From Candidatus Freyarchaeota archaeon (GTDB lineage: Archaea > Asgardarchaeota > Jordiarchaeia > Jordiarchaeales > Jordiarchaeaceae): 64,000 nucleotides of DNA. The stretch's first letter is position 1. The number at the start of each line of letters is the position of its first letter. Shown piece after piece: positions 8,261 through 17,756 of this stretch. The stretch covers positions 45,165 through 109,164 of the forward strand of contig JAUQZE010000024.1 of the NCBI GenBank assembly GCA_030587365.1, in the 5' to 3' direction. A program made the position numbers and the translations under genes. The notes beneath the pieces were generated by a model, which worked only from the letters and a program-made list of their open reading frames with translations, was not told the DNA's origin and did not search any database.

Positions 8261-9436
8261 TTATGCTCTTTCAAGTACTGTGGCGGCTCCTTGGCCTCCA
8301 CCAACACACAGAGTTGCTAATCCGTATTTGCCGCCTTCCGCTTCTAGTATTCGAGCCAGGGTGCCAACTATTCTGGTTCCAGACATACCGAGCGGGTGTC
8401 CGAGTGCGACTCCTCCGCCGTGGATATTTACTTTTGCTGGGTCGATGCCTAGCTGCTTTATAGCGTAGAGTGCGACTACTGCGAAGGCTTCGTTTATTTC
8501 CCAGAAGTTTATGTCCTTTGCTGTGAGTTTTGCGGACTTCAATGCTTTCTTGCTTGCGGGTACTGGTCCCTTACCCATGACACTCGGGTCTACTCCTGCC
8601 CATGCTATGGATTTAATGGTTGCTAGGGGTTCTAAGCCGTATTTCTTAGCCGCCTCTTTGCTCATCATCATTACCGCACCAGCGCCTGCATTCAGTGGTG
8701 AGGAGTTGCCAGCGGTTATTATACCATCCTTTGTAAATGCGGGAGGCAGAGTAGCGAGTTTCTCAGCTGTTGTATCCGCTCTTATGCTCTGGTCGGTGTC
8801 GATTACCTGTTTCTTTCCGTCAGCCATCGTCACCTCAACTGGTAGGATTTCACCCTTGAAGAATCCTTCAGCCTGCGCTTTTGCAGCGAGCTGGTGGCTG
8901 CGTGCAGACCATTCGTCCTGCTCCTTTCTAGGAATCTTTGTTTCTGCTGACAGCTTCTCGGCTGTTAAACCCATGTTCATGGCGGTGAGCCAGTCGAATC
9001 TCTTCTCAGCAGTCAAAGCCTTTTGATTCGGGTTGACTCCTGCTCCCATGGGTACGTGGGTCATGTGTTCAACTCCGCCAGCTACGACCACATCTGAGAA
9101 GCCAGCCATAATTTCCATAGCACCAATGTGTATCGATGACATGGCTGAAGCGCACTGTCGGTCACAGGCCATGGCGGGAACCTCAATTGGAAGCCCAGCT
9201 ATAAGGCTGAACAGTCGGCCTCCGTAACTCCACTGTTCTCCAGTTTGATTAGCACAGCCAAAAACGCATTCATCAATATTCTTTGCGTCTATCCCGGACC
9301 TCTTCACAACCTCTTTAATTACCATCGCCGCCAAATCGTCGGAACGCACACTGTTAAAAACATCTCTTTCCGGCTCTTTGGGACGTGACCTTGAAATAGG
9401 TGTTCTCACATAACTAACAATTACTGGTTCTTTCAT
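8261..9436 (-). CDS. acetyl-CoA C-acyltransferase (thiolase)
   Basis: A 391-residue thiolase with all catalytic residues: Cys95 in RQCASAMSS, His in GHPLGMSG, Cys about 377 in CVGGGQG, plus NEAFAV. It catalyses reversible thiolysis or condensation of 3-ketoacyl-CoA with acetyl-CoA. GGAGG lies eight bases before the ATG. It is directly upstream of the degenerate paralogue and in the same direction, so the two may be co-transcribed and form a mixed complex (inference). Chain-length preference cannot be told from the sequence; acyl-CoA dehydrogenase and enoyl-CoA hydratase genes elsewhere in the window suggest a degradative role. Confidence 0.93.
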   Translation of the reverse strand: MKEPVIVSYVRTPISRSRPKEPERDVFNSVRSDDLAAMVIKEVVKRSGIDAKNIDECVFGCANQTGEQWSYGGRLFSLIAGLPIEVPAMACDRQCASAMSSIHIGAMEIMAGFSDVVVAGGVEHMTHVPMGAGVNPNQKALTAEKRFDWLTAMNMGLTAEKLSAETKIPRKEQDEWSARSHQLAAKAQAEGFFKGEILPVEVTMADGKKQVIDTDQSIRADTTAEKLATLPPAFTKDGIITAGNSSPLNAGAGAVMMMSKEAAKKYGLEPLATIKSIAWAGVDPSVMGKGPVPASKKALKSAKLTAKDINFWEINEAFAVVALYAIKQLGIDPAKVNIHGGGVALGHPLGMSGTRIVGTLARILEAEGGKYGLATLCVGGGQGAATVLERA

Positions 9437-9698
9437 TCACGTTTCCTCCAAGAATCTTAATATCGATTCTTCCGCGTATTTTTAATTCTTTTGGGTACGA
9501 AAAACCGATGATGTGATTTTCCTTATAACTTTTTGCCCATCATTTATTTTAATCAACCGTTCAGGAAACACACCACAAAAAATGGTAGATTTTCACTGGT
9601 CTCAGCGAAAAAAGAGTCAGAGATTCCCATCAACTATTAGAGGAGTGACCCGTGAAAAAGTTCCCATAATTAACGAATATACTCCCCTTACACTCCTG

Positions 9699-10433
9699 TC
9701 ATGGGGTGCAACTGGTGAAAGGCTTTATACCCGCTTGAGCTAACTGCTTCTGCACCCTAGGATAAAGAATCACCGTTTCATCCTCAAGCTCCGAAGCTAG
9801 ATTCCCACTTATCCCGGAAAGCCTGCCTATTAACTCCTGCATGTTTTCCCCCGTGCTGAAAGAAGACATCACCGCCGCATTGCACGAAACCCCGCACTCC
9901 ACCAGATTTTTCAACGCATCCAACTGCAACTGAAAGCCCTCTGGTTTAGCACCGGTAAGCCTAGAAAACTCCACCTCACAAGCCCCCTTCAAAGAAACCC
10001 TAACATGAACATTACTAAACTCAGATAACCGCTCAGCAAAATCCACATCCAATAATATACCCGAAGTTTCCAAAACAAAAGTATAATTGGTTCGATCAAC
10101 CATTTCCAGAATCTTGAAAAGATGCTCCCTTCCCAGAGTAGGCTCATTCCCACTAAGCCTCAACAGTTTATATCCCCGCTTCTCAGCTATATGGGTAAGA
10201 TTCTGGAAAACCTGCTCCGGAGTATAAAACTGACCATACCCCTTAGGGTTATCCCGGGGCTCAGCACCCCAGCAAAAGACACACCGCAGAGGACACCCAC
10301 AACAGTCCGCGGTAGCAATACCCCCATACCAATGACCTCCCCTAAAACGGTAATACCTTCTACTTTCTCCTCGCAGAACGATTGGTTCTGTTTTCAAAGC
10401 CAATTCTAATGCGTCGAACGGCGTCAAAACCAC
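9699..10433 (-). CDS. radical SAM protein
   Basis: About 243 residues with the 4Fe-4S/SAM motif CPLRCVFCW (about residues 47-55), followed by a GNEPTLG motif (about 95) and LETSG, as in pyruvate-formate-lyase-activating and related small radical SAM enzymes. The motif is preceded by DCCGC, giving extra cysteines close to the cluster. A GTG at 10433 is in frame, but AAGGAG is best spaced for a TTG at 10427. No partner glycyl-radical enzyme is adjacent, so the target is unknown. Confidence 0.87.
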   Translation of the reverse strand: MVLTPFDALELALKTEPIVLRGESRRYYRFRGGHWYGGIATADCCGCPLRCVFCWGAEPRDNPKGYGQFYTPEQVFQNLTHIAEKRGYKLLRLSGNEPTLGREHLFKILEMVDRTNYTFVLETSGILLDVDFAERLSEFSNVHVRVSLKGACEVEFSRLTGAKPEGFQLQLDALKNLVECGVSCNAAVMSSFSTGENMQELIGRLSGISGNLASELEDETVILYPRVQKQLAQAGIKPFTSCTP

Positions 10434-10520
10434 TCCTTAGCGAGTATTACGAAGGTTAATCCTTCTTACTTGAAGTGTTCAGCTGTATATGATTATATTA
10501 GGGTTTTTTGGTTTTTTCCC

Positions 10521-10940
10521 TCACGCATAGATTTCTTTACAAATTTTTAATGTGTACTCAGCGTATCTTATGGCTTCTTCCGCATCTTTCCTCGTGTAAA
10601 GTTGTTCTGGAGTTTTAAGTGTTGCTTCGTCCCCGTAGAATGTCGGACCACGTTTGAGTACCAAGTTTAAGCTTTCTCTCTTTATTTCGGGCAATGCATT
10701 CAGTATTTCTTGTGGAGGACTCAGGGTTTGGAGAGTCGCTTCAAGCAAGCTTCCCACCTCATGTTTTTTCGGGTAGTCCCGTCCAAGCAACCTTAAGGTT
10801 GCCTTTATGGCTAGCTCCACTGATTCCTGCGCTCTTCTCACAGCTCTATGGTGAAGCCCCTGCTTTAATGCGTTTTTCGCTTCCTGCAGCGTGTACTCGC
10901 TCCCCCTGAAGTAGGCTTTTGACAAGTCCTCTGTGTTCAT
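10521..10940 (-). CDS. HEPN-domain protein
   Basis: A 139-residue all-helical protein with the HEPN pattern (AYFRGSEYTLQEAKNAL, HHRAVRRAQESVELAIKA) and the RGPTFYGDE segment common in HEPN partners of minimal nucleotidyltransferases. A clear catalytic RxxxxH is not visible, so RNase activity is uncertain. Its ATG overlaps the stop of the nucleotidyltransferase gene by four bases (ATGA), which means tight co-translation. Together they resemble a MNT/HEPN toxin-antitoxin-type pair. Confidence 0.85.
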   Translation of the reverse strand: MNTEDLSKAYFRGSEYTLQEAKNALKQGLHHRAVRRAQESVELAIKATLRLLGRDYPKKHEVGSLLEATLQTLSPPQEILNALPEIKRESLNLVLKRGPTFYGDEATLKTPEQLYTRKDAEEAIRYAEYTLKICKEIYA

Positions 10941-11452
10941 ATTTCCAGAACCTCTCCCCTCTTAATTGAAGGCTTAAGCACCCAGTACCAGGAACCGTCC
11001 GGGAGGTAAACTTTTTTCGACCCGAGTTCTTGGAGCCGTTTCTCCAATCTTTTTAATACGTTTTCCATAAAACCGTTTCTGTCATATATTATGACTCCGT
11101 CCTCAATCATGTCTAGGTAAATTGGTCGGTTTTTCTCTGCCTCTTCTGGACGGAGAGGGTGGAACTGAATCCAGACCTGTTCATCCAAAGGTTTCTTCTC
11201 CTCACTCCATAGTTGGAGTATGACATCAACCAGTTTGTCTGTTCTGTGCATGGATTTCTCAAAATCTTCGCATACCAAGAGCACGTCTATGTCGCTGTCC
11301 CGCTTTGCCACTCCTCGGGCCACGGAGCCGAAAACAACAATCGAGACCAGTTTCTCCCCAAACCTCGCGCTCAAAAGCTCGGTGAGCCTACGAACAGTCC
11401 CCCGATACTCTTCCTGGGGAATCGCCGCAATCCCAAATCTCAAAAAAACCAC
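10937..11452 (-). CDS. minimal nucleotidyltransferase (MNT) of HEPN/MNT pair
   Basis: A 171-residue protein with the pol-beta-fold signature FGSVARG followed by DSDIDVLLV (about residues 39-60), the two metal-binding aspartates included. In known pairs the MNT modifies and neutralises its HEPN partner. The first in-frame codon is a GTG at 11452, but AAGGTGG is best spaced for a TTG at 11443. It runs in a two-gene operon with the HEPN gene. Confidence 0.88.
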   Translation of the reverse strand: MVFLRFGIAAIPQEEYRGTVRRLTELLSARFGEKLVSIVVFGSVARGVAKRDSDIDVLLVCEDFEKSMHRTDKLVDVILQLWSEEKKPLDEQVWIQFHPLRPEEAEKNRPIYLDMIEDGVIIYDRNGFMENVLKRLEKRLQELGSKKVYLPDGSWYWVLKPSIKRGEVLEI

Positions 11453-11497
11453 CTTATGGTAATCGAATGAAAAGCGGCTTTAAAAAACTTGTCGCCC

Positions 11498-11602
11498 TCA
11501 TGGTGGAAAATCATTAACACTGCTTTGAAGCCTTCGCGCTGCTTCAATTATGACTTCGGACGGAATAAATGGCGTGGGGTTACACCCAGTTGGAATGAAA
11601 TT
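11498..11602 (-). pseudogene. short coding remnant, possibly aminotransferase-like
   Basis: About 35 clean codons read FIPTGCNPTPFIPSEVI and onward before a stop. They look like the N-terminal part of a PLP-enzyme-type protein, but the frame ends abruptly in AT-rich DNA upstream and no start is seen. The assignment is weak; it could be chance. Confidence 0.2.
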
Positions 11603-11963
11603 TATATAATTCTAAAAAAATTTTTTTAATAGTTTTTACCAAAAACGTAACATTACCTAAAACCTAAAGATATTTAAGAACCAAACTTGAAAATAAATTA
11701 CCATAACCATCTTATACTATACAGACATTTTATGCGGAAATGAGAAAATCGCAAAAAAAGAATTAAATATTAAAAAAACTATAAATATCTCAAATATAAC
11801 AATAAATACAGACAAACTCCCCAAAAACAAGACAACTAAAGATGAAAAAGGTACCGTAAGAGTCTATTAGAATAAATAAAAATACTGGAGAACTTTTTCC
11901 GACACTTTAAAAGGCTTAAAATAAACGGGGCTAATTTCTCTCTTTAAATTGTAGGGTGGTCTA
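11603..11963. other. AT-rich intergenic stretch
   Basis: A spacer of very low GC ahead of the large receptor-like gene. It contains several TATA-like strings (for example around 11760-11800), one of which is likely the promoter of the gene at 11964. No gene or clear RNA fold is seen. Confidence 0.4.
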
Positions 11964-14918
11964 ATGAAAATAAACAAAGGAAAGAAAAAACTATTGGCAG
12001 CAGGACTAATCCTACTATTCCTCACAGTTCTAGGCGTCTCGCTTTTAAACACTAATCCTGCAATGTTTAATGGAACAATGTTTCCAAGCACTTCTAACAA
12101 CTTCTACCAAAAAGGATCACAAACTGGTTCTGGCGGTCAGTTGAACGCACTGCTAACAATAACCAATAACACAAATTCAACATATGAGGTAACAGATACT
12201 AGCTCTGATTTTAATATTTCATGCCAAGCCGGTTGGAATATAACATACGCACAAATAATTCTCTCAAATATTTCTGCACCATCAGTTATCCGACAAATAG
12301 AAACCGATCATACTGATTCTTATCCAACAGATAGTCTACTCGATATGTCGTTCAATATAACTACTAGAAAAGCCTATCTTGATAATGTAACAGTAATCCT
12401 AAGTGTAACCTCCTTAAGTGGAGGAGACAATTATATAAACTTCTGGGTTCGAAACGCGAGCTGGGATAGTGGCAACCAACGCCCACAGCCATCTTTGCGT
12501 ATTTCCCCTCTAATACAGGCATTACTACCTGATACGGGCTGGCAGACCATTACTGTCGCATTTAATCACTTAACTCTAGATACGAGTAAAACTAGTAATA
12601 ACACATTCTTTGTTGAGGTTGTGGAGGATGATACGTCCCCAAGTGGCCCAAGTTGTGGTTGGCGTCAGACTAGTGATACAAGTCCTCCTAGCGGCGATGG
12701 CGTTAACGAAGGCTATGCTTATAATTGGGGCACAAGTACTTATCTCGCCATTGACTTCGTTCTAACAATAAGACTCACTCCAAGTGGTACTTCGCCCTAC
12801 ACAATTGCTTATCCTGAAGATCTTTTACTTGCAATTAATGGAACTCAAGTATCAAATAATAACAGTGTTCTCGGAGAAGGAATATGTGAAATGACTACAG
12901 TTAACGTGACATCCAGTACGGGAGCCATACTTTTTAACGCTAGTTCACCTTGGTATAGTCCAGTTAGTTTTAACATCACCTATCGGAATGTTACTTACTC
13001 TAAGTATCAAACTTCAAGTACTGATTTCAGTGTTAGCAGCGAAGATACTTACGCGAATTGGAATGTTACTGTTGATGTTACAGGGAGTAATTCCTTTGCA
13101 CCGGGGATGGGAGAAAACTATCATAACTACATTAGTTTAGATCTTCCGGATGACTGGTGGAATAGTACCCCTGAGGCTCTTAACCTATCTGGCGGCAGCG
13201 CTCCTTACATTGATCCTGACCCCAATGATGATATTGTAGGTTTTGAAGCAACTAACGGCACATGGATTGTTCAATGCGGTGCGCCAAACTATGTTAAAAA
13301 TATTACAGTCATAAATCAAGACTTTAATGTTAATGTTACAAAAGCCATCTTGATTGACAACAATTTGAATATTACTGTTGCTCTTAACAACACTGTTAAC
13401 GGTAACTGGAATGCCAATCTTACAATTTATAATTCAACAAACCCCTCTGTATTTAACAATGAAACTTCTGGTACTGCTGGGTCTTCATTTTGGTTCCCTC
13501 TCAATGTTTCTGATGATATTAAGGATCCTGGTACTTACAACATTTCTGTCTTCTTTAATTCAAGCTTTGAGGTAGGAAACTTTGAAATTGTTAATTTCCA
13601 AGTGAGTTCCTCTGGGACAACTAGTTTGACCGTGAACAATCCTCCTGAATACGTTAAACCTCCTCAGCTTGCTAACATAACAGTGGGATTTAATAGAACC
13701 GATATAAACCAGGGAATTACTGGTCTCAATGAAACCAATTTTGGTCTTATTGGTGGCTCTTTTATTGACTGGGTAGATGGCCTGGGCGGTGGAGTCTACG
13801 TTTTGCATATCAATTTCACTTCTGAGGGTTATCATACTTTTAGGGTGACTGTTCAGGGTGTCCCCGGCTATAATAATGCAACTTCTAACTGGATTACACT
13901 CCTTTACGGTGTTCCCCCTCCCACTGATATTACTTTTCTTCTGCTTTCCACTTTCCTGTCACAGTTCCAGTCAGGGCGGAATCAGAGCAATATGCTTCTT
14001 ATATTTTTGTTAGTGGGTGCTGTTGTTGCTGTTGGTTCTGGTGGCTACGTGGCGAATAGGAGGAGAAAGATTCCCTTAAAGGCTATGGCTAGTCTTGAGA
14101 ATATTCTTGTGGATCATATTCCTACGGGTATTACTTTGTGGGCTTTTGACTTTTTCAGGATGGAGCAGGATGTGACTCTGGTTTCTGGTTTCATGACGGC
14201 GGTTAGGACTTTCTTGGGTGAGATGCAGAAGGGTGGTTTGAGGAAGCTTGAGACGGAGTTTGGAACGTTTATCCGTGAGGATGGAGCGTTTCTGACTGCT
14301 ACCTGTATTACAAGCGGTAACACTTCGTCGGAGGAGAACTGGATTAGGCGGAGATTGCGTAGTTTCTTGTCTATTTCTGAGCAGCAAAACTTGGATGCGC
14401 TTGAGAAATGGAAGGGTGACGCCGCGCCTTTCAGGAAGTCTTTTCCAACGGTTCTGGCTTCGGTGATTGATCTTGATAAGACTGAGGAGCTTCAGAGACA
14501 GAGGATTTTGAGGTTGGAGAATGAGAAAGAGAGGCTTCGAATGGAGCTTAATAATTTGGGTTCTCAGATGGAGGGTCTGAGTAAGCAGGTTGAAGCTAAG
14601 GAAATCAGTAAGGCGGAATTTGAGGCTAGAACTGCTAAGATAGAACCGGAATATGACAGGTTTCAGAATGAATTCATTCGCGTCAGCCTCTTTCTGTCAA
14701 GGGCGCCTTCCAAACTGGAAGCGAAAAAGGTTAAGCCGGAAGTCACTGAGGATGTGGAAAAGATTCAGGGAAGGTTCCTCGAAATCAGGATGGAAATAGA
14801 GGAGCTGCGGAGGAAAGAGGTGGAGGGTACTATTACCTCCAAGGATCATAAGCGTAGGGATAAACTTCAGACAGAACTAGTGAGTCTCATAGAGAAGCTA
14901 GATAAACTCCAAAAATAA
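11964..14918 (+). CDS. large surface receptor-like membrane protein
   Basis: A 984-residue protein. A basic stretch and a hydrophobic segment (residues about 8-30) form a signal anchor. Residues about 35-670 are a Ser/Thr/Asn-rich ectodomain with many N-x-S/T sequons and beta-rich repeats. A transmembrane helix follows at about 677-698 (LLIFLLVGAVVAVG), then the basic stop RRRK. The cytoplasmic part starts with a domain of about 120 residues (GITLWAFDFF...LVSGFMTAVRTFLGEM) that resembles roadblock/longin-type sensor domains, and ends in a long coiled coil (about 850-984). This suggests an outside-to-inside signalling or cytoskeletal-anchor protein; both ends are recognised only by pattern. 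The ATG follows AGGGTGG. Confidence 0.85.
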   Translation: MKINKGKKKLLAAGLILLFLTVLGVSLLNTNPAMFNGTMFPSTSNNFYQKGSQTGSGGQLNALLTITNNTNSTYEVTDTSSDFNISCQAGWNITYAQIILSNISAPSVIRQIETDHTDSYPTDSLLDMSFNITTRKAYLDNVTVILSVTSLSGGDNYINFWVRNASWDSGNQRPQPSLRISPLIQALLPDTGWQTITVAFNHLTLDTSKTSNNTFFVEVVEDDTSPSGPSCGWRQTSDTSPPSGDGVNEGYAYNWGTSTYLAIDFVLTIRLTPSGTSPYTIAYPEDLLLAINGTQVSNNNSVLGEGICEMTTVNVTSSTGAILFNASSPWYSPVSFNITYRNVTYSKYQTSSTDFSVSSEDTYANWNVTVDVTGSNSFAPGMGENYHNYISLDLPDDWWNSTPEALNLSGGSAPYIDPDPNDDIVGFEATNGTWIVQCGAPNYVKNITVINQDFNVNVTKAILIDNNLNITVALNNTVNGNWNANLTIYNSTNPSVFNNETSGTAGSSFWFPLNVSDDIKDPGTYNISVFFNSSFEVGNFEIVNFQVSSSGTTSLTVNNPPEYVKPPQLANITVGFNRTDINQGITGLNETNFGLIGGSFIDWVDGLGGGVYVLHINFTSEGYHTFRVTVQGVPGYNNATSNWITLLYGVPPPTDITFLLLSTFLSQFQSGRNQSNMLLIFLLVGAVVAVGSGGYVANRRRKIPLKAMASLENILVDHIPTGITLWAFDFFRMEQDVTLVSGFMTAVRTFLGEMQKGGLRKLETEFGTFIREDGAFLTATCITSGNTSSEENWIRRRLRSFLSISEQQNLDALEKWKGDAAPFRKSFPTVLASVIDLDKTEELQRQRILRLENEKERLRMELNNLGSQMEGLSKQVEAKEISKAEFEARTAKIEPEYDRFQNEFIRVSLFLSRAPSKLEAKKVKPEVTEDVEKIQGRFLEIRMEIEELRRKEVEGTITSKDHKRRDKLQTELVSLIEKLDKLQK

Positions 14919-14944
14919 CTTTTCACCTTTATTTTTTCTTTTTT
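14919..14944. terminator. T-rich terminator between convergent genes
   Basis: The 26-base gap between the receptor gene stop and the convergent zinc-ribbon gene stop is almost all pyrimidine with long T runs on the plus strand, typical of archaeal poly-T termination. Confidence 0.55.
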
Positions 14945-15148
14945 TCAAGTGTCATGTGCTGAATTTGTTTTGATTTCCAGTTTCATTTTTTCGAATGTTT
15001 TTCCCTCCCCGCAGAGTTCACATACTTCCGGTCGTTCTTGGGTCTTGTTGAGCCCCCCGCAGTTTGTGCATCTCCAAAAGATGATATTCTTCATTCGGGT
15101 TTCTGCACCTGAGTCAGGTTTTTCTTCATTTCCGGTTTCATCTTTCAT
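14945..15148 (-). CDS. small rubredoxin-like zinc-ribbon protein
   Basis: A 67-residue protein with CTNCGG (about 27-32) and CELCGE (43-48) flanked by acidic N-terminal and charged C-terminal tails. The spacing (CxxC-x12-CxxC) suits a zinc ribbon more than a redox rubredoxin. The ATG follows a weak GGGGCG stretch. Function unknown. Confidence 0.65.
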   Translation of the reverse strand: MKDETGNEEKPDSGAETRMKNIIFWRCTNCGGLNKTQERPEVCELCGEGKTFEKMKLEIKTNSAHDT

Positions 15149-15342
15149 TTTTACGCCCCATTCTTAACTTTTTCTGACATTAATAGGAATCCTTTGGAGG
15201 AATAAAAAGTTCGTGATATGTGGAATGGGTATGTGTTGCTGTTGTTTGTTTGAAAAAATTAAAAATTAGGAACCCCCCAAGGGATTTTATGGTGTGTTGT
15301 GGTGTTTTTTGATTGTTTTTAGTGGTGTGATATTGGGAGGGG

Positions 15343-16122
15343 TTAGCCTATGTAGCTGCTTTGGTGTTGTGTTTCTTGAGGTTCTCCTTTTAGGGGCTTT
15401 TTATCCTTGTGGGCTGTTGGGTGTGTTTGGCTCTTTGTGGGGTTGCCGTTTAGGGGTAGGTTGAAGTATTTTTTCAGTGTTTCAACTAGTGCTTTTGTGG
15501 CGTTTGGATCGTTGTTTCCGGTTGAGGCTAGTTGTGCGCTGGTTTCGGAGAGTATTATTGCTCCGTCTATGTTGAAGTTTTGTTTTGCGAGTGCTGGTAC
15601 CATGCCGTTGGCTCCTAGTATTTCTCCCTCGGTCATGGGCTTGGCGTGGGGTAGGCTGAGGAATTTTTCTAGGTGTTCGGTTTCCTTGTGGGTGGTGGCT
15701 ACGTATATTTTTGTGGGGTCTTTTCTGCTGGGGGATTCAACTATGTATGCGCCGAGGGTTACTATGAGCTTCACACCATTTTTTGACATGAGTTCTGCTA
15801 GGTATTGTGAGATGGTGTAGATTCCTCTTGAGGTTAACGGTTGGTCGTCGCCTGAGATGAAGAATATGTCTTGCTTGTTTTCTGGGTCTTTCCAGAAATG
15901 GATCTGGATGACTGGGAGGTGTGGGATTCCGTCGTTGATTATGATTATGGGTGGGAGGTCGTTGAAACCCAGCTCCATAATCTTTTTTGCTTTGAGATTG
16001 TCCACGAGTTGTTTTACGGCTTCTGTGCCGACGTTGCTTATGTCGGGGAGTCCCTGTATGCATATGGGGTTGTTGATTTTTTTGGGTACTTTTTTATAGG
16101 TTTTCACGGTTATTCCGTACAT
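15343..16122 (-). CDS. PAC2 family (proteasome-assembly-chaperone-like) protein
   Basis: A 259-residue protein with the PAC2 layout: QGLPDISNVG at the N-terminus, VTLGAYIVESP in the middle, ILGANGMVPALA and SETSAQLAS in the C-terminal half. In archaea these proteins are related to eukaryotic proteasome assembly chaperones and occur near many translation and cofactor genes; actual activity is not established. A hydrophilic tail (about 220-259) is rich in Pro, Lys and Gln. GGTGA precedes the ATG. Confidence 0.9.
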   Translation of the reverse strand: MYGITVKTYKKVPKKINNPICIQGLPDISNVGTEAVKQLVDNLKAKKIMELGFNDLPPIIIINDGIPHLPVIQIHFWKDPENKQDIFFISGDDQPLTSRGIYTISQYLAELMSKNGVKLIVTLGAYIVESPSRKDPTKIYVATTHKETEHLEKFLSLPHAKPMTEGEILGANGMVPALAKQNFNIDGAIILSETSAQLASTGNNDPNATKALVETLKKYFNLPLNGNPTKSQTHPTAHKDKKPLKGEPQETQHQSSYIG

Positions 16123-16528
16123 TGTTTTATCACCAAAAGTTCCACTGGAAATTGACCCGTACTACCTAAACAATCATTTAATCTTTAAAATATTTAAAAT
16201 ACGCTAACACCCACGTAATACGAAAAAAGACAAACAAAATATTATTCCAAATTCAGTAAATAAAACAAATATCCAAAAAATAATATAATTGGAAAATTCT
16301 GTAAAAATTTTTCACAATAATTCTCTTTAATAGATAATACGCAGAATTAAAATATCCACATCCCTTCGATAAAAACACAAACAAAATAGAATCCGAAAAA
16401 CAAAAATTTTTATATCTACAACAAACCCGATAAGGGTAATACAAATAAACCCCTCAGAAAGAAAATTCCCACTACCCAAATAAGGAGAATAAGGGTTATA
16501 CAAAACTTCAGGAAAGATGTGAAAGTAT
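16123..16528. other. AT-rich intergenic stretch between divergent genes
   Basis: Four hundred bases of low-GC DNA between the PAC2 gene and the nucleotidyltransferase-fold gene. A TTTTTATATC box near 16407-16416 on the plus strand could drive the gene at 16529. No supported gene is present. Confidence 0.4.
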
Positions 16529-17644
16529 TTGAGTCCAAAAACAAAATCGAGAAAAATACCACTATGCGAGAAGACGGGCGAAACCATCATCGAAATTGAG
16601 GTGCCTCTAACATCACATGTAGACCCGGCCGAAATTAGAAAAGAGCTGGGCTTACCGGATTACATTAACTTGGACTACCTGCCTATGAAAAGGGCTATGA
16701 TTACACTATGGGCTGCGAAAAATGCTGGGAAACTACACTTACAATATCCACAAGTGATAAGGGACTTTATAGGGAAATCGAAAATCTGTAATGAACCATT
16801 GAATGTTTTACTTTTCGGAGGGGGTGCGTTTAAACTGCATTGCCCCAGTGCCAATGCTGAGAGGCGTGCTTTTAACCGTGTTTTGAAAGATTTAGATTTG
16901 ATCTCCTCCAAGAAGCAGAGCGTAAATGTAAAGAATCTACTCCTGTGCTTGGGCGGGATGTACGGTAGTACGTACACTCACTTTATGCTTATTTCAGATA
17001 GGGTTTTCAGCGCCATACGTAGAGGTGAGAGGTGGAGAGTGAGAGCTATCGACTCCATAGACAGTGAAGGAAACCCGGAGGCGGGATGTATGGATATACT
17101 GACCGAGGAAATAAATATGCGCCACAAAGTGGACGTAAGAAAAGAGCTCGCCCAGCCCCCAGAAGAAAACCTCTACACCATCGGGCTTGAGAACATGCTT
17201 CTATCCAAGTGCCAGTTCATTGAAGAACACCCCAAGGAGGCGACATCCCAACTGGAAGAGGAGGGACTCCTACACAGGATACTTCCATGCAACAGTCACT
17301 ATAATCCCGCCAAAATTGTTATCGGCATGGAGAACAAAGACATTTTGGATGTATGTGCGCTCCTTCTCGATCACCCTATCGGAGAAGGCCGGGAGGAGAT
17401 AAACGGTCAGAAAATCGCAGACCTGCTCAAGGATGACAAAAAATTCAGAAAAACTGTGAGACTGAATCTGGAAATGATTGTAAACAATCAGAAGACCTTA
17501 AAAGAATTCGGGGCCAAAAAGAAAGAAATTAATAAGATAATTTCCAGAATACAGGAGCTTCTGGCTATCATACCCGAGTCTCCCGAAAAATGGAACAAAC
17601 CCTGGTGGAACACAGACGTATCCACCGTAGAAGTAGCACGATAA
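16529..17644 (+). CDS. nucleotidyltransferase-fold protein (AbiEii-like)
   Basis: A 371-residue protein with a nucleotidyltransferase core: LFGGGAFKLHCPS (about 94-106) followed by RVLKDLDLIS (about 117-126), where DLDL gives the two metal aspartates, then HKVDVRKEL and MLLSKCQF, and NKDILDVCALLLDHPIG (about 272-288). The order matches an archaeal/bacterial nucleotidyltransferase family related to AbiEii and kanamycin-type enzymes. The N-terminal 50 residues and the C-terminal helices are specific to this group. It starts with TTG without a strong ribosome binding site, so the true start may differ. No obvious antitoxin partner is adjacent. Confidence 0.7.
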   Translation: MSPKTKSRKIPLCEKTGETIIEIEVPLTSHVDPAEIRKELGLPDYINLDYLPMKRAMITLWAAKNAGKLHLQYPQVIRDFIGKSKICNEPLNVLLFGGGAFKLHCPSANAERRAFNRVLKDLDLISSKKQSVNVKNLLLCLGGMYGSTYTHFMLISDRVFSAIRRGERWRVRAIDSIDSEGNPEAGCMDILTEEINMRHKVDVRKELAQPPEENLYTIGLENMLLSKCQFIEEHPKEATSQLEEEGLLHRILPCNSHYNPAKIVIGMENKDILDVCALLLDHPIGEGREEINGQKIADLLKDDKKFRKTVRLNLEMIVNNQKTLKEFGAKKKEINKIISRIQELLAIIPESPEKWNKPWWNTDVSTVEVAR

Positions 17645-17756
17645 AACCCAGATTAAAAAACTAAAAGAGGATCCACCTTTTTTAATTAATATTTCTACTC
17701 TAATTGTTTTTAGGGGAATACTCTCGGGGTTTCGGTGTGGTATCCGTGGTTTTTTC

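Noticed and set aside
11867..12100. Minus-strand frame across the promoter and signal sequence of the receptor-like gene
   Set aside because: Antisense to a well-supported gene start and without any recognisable feature.
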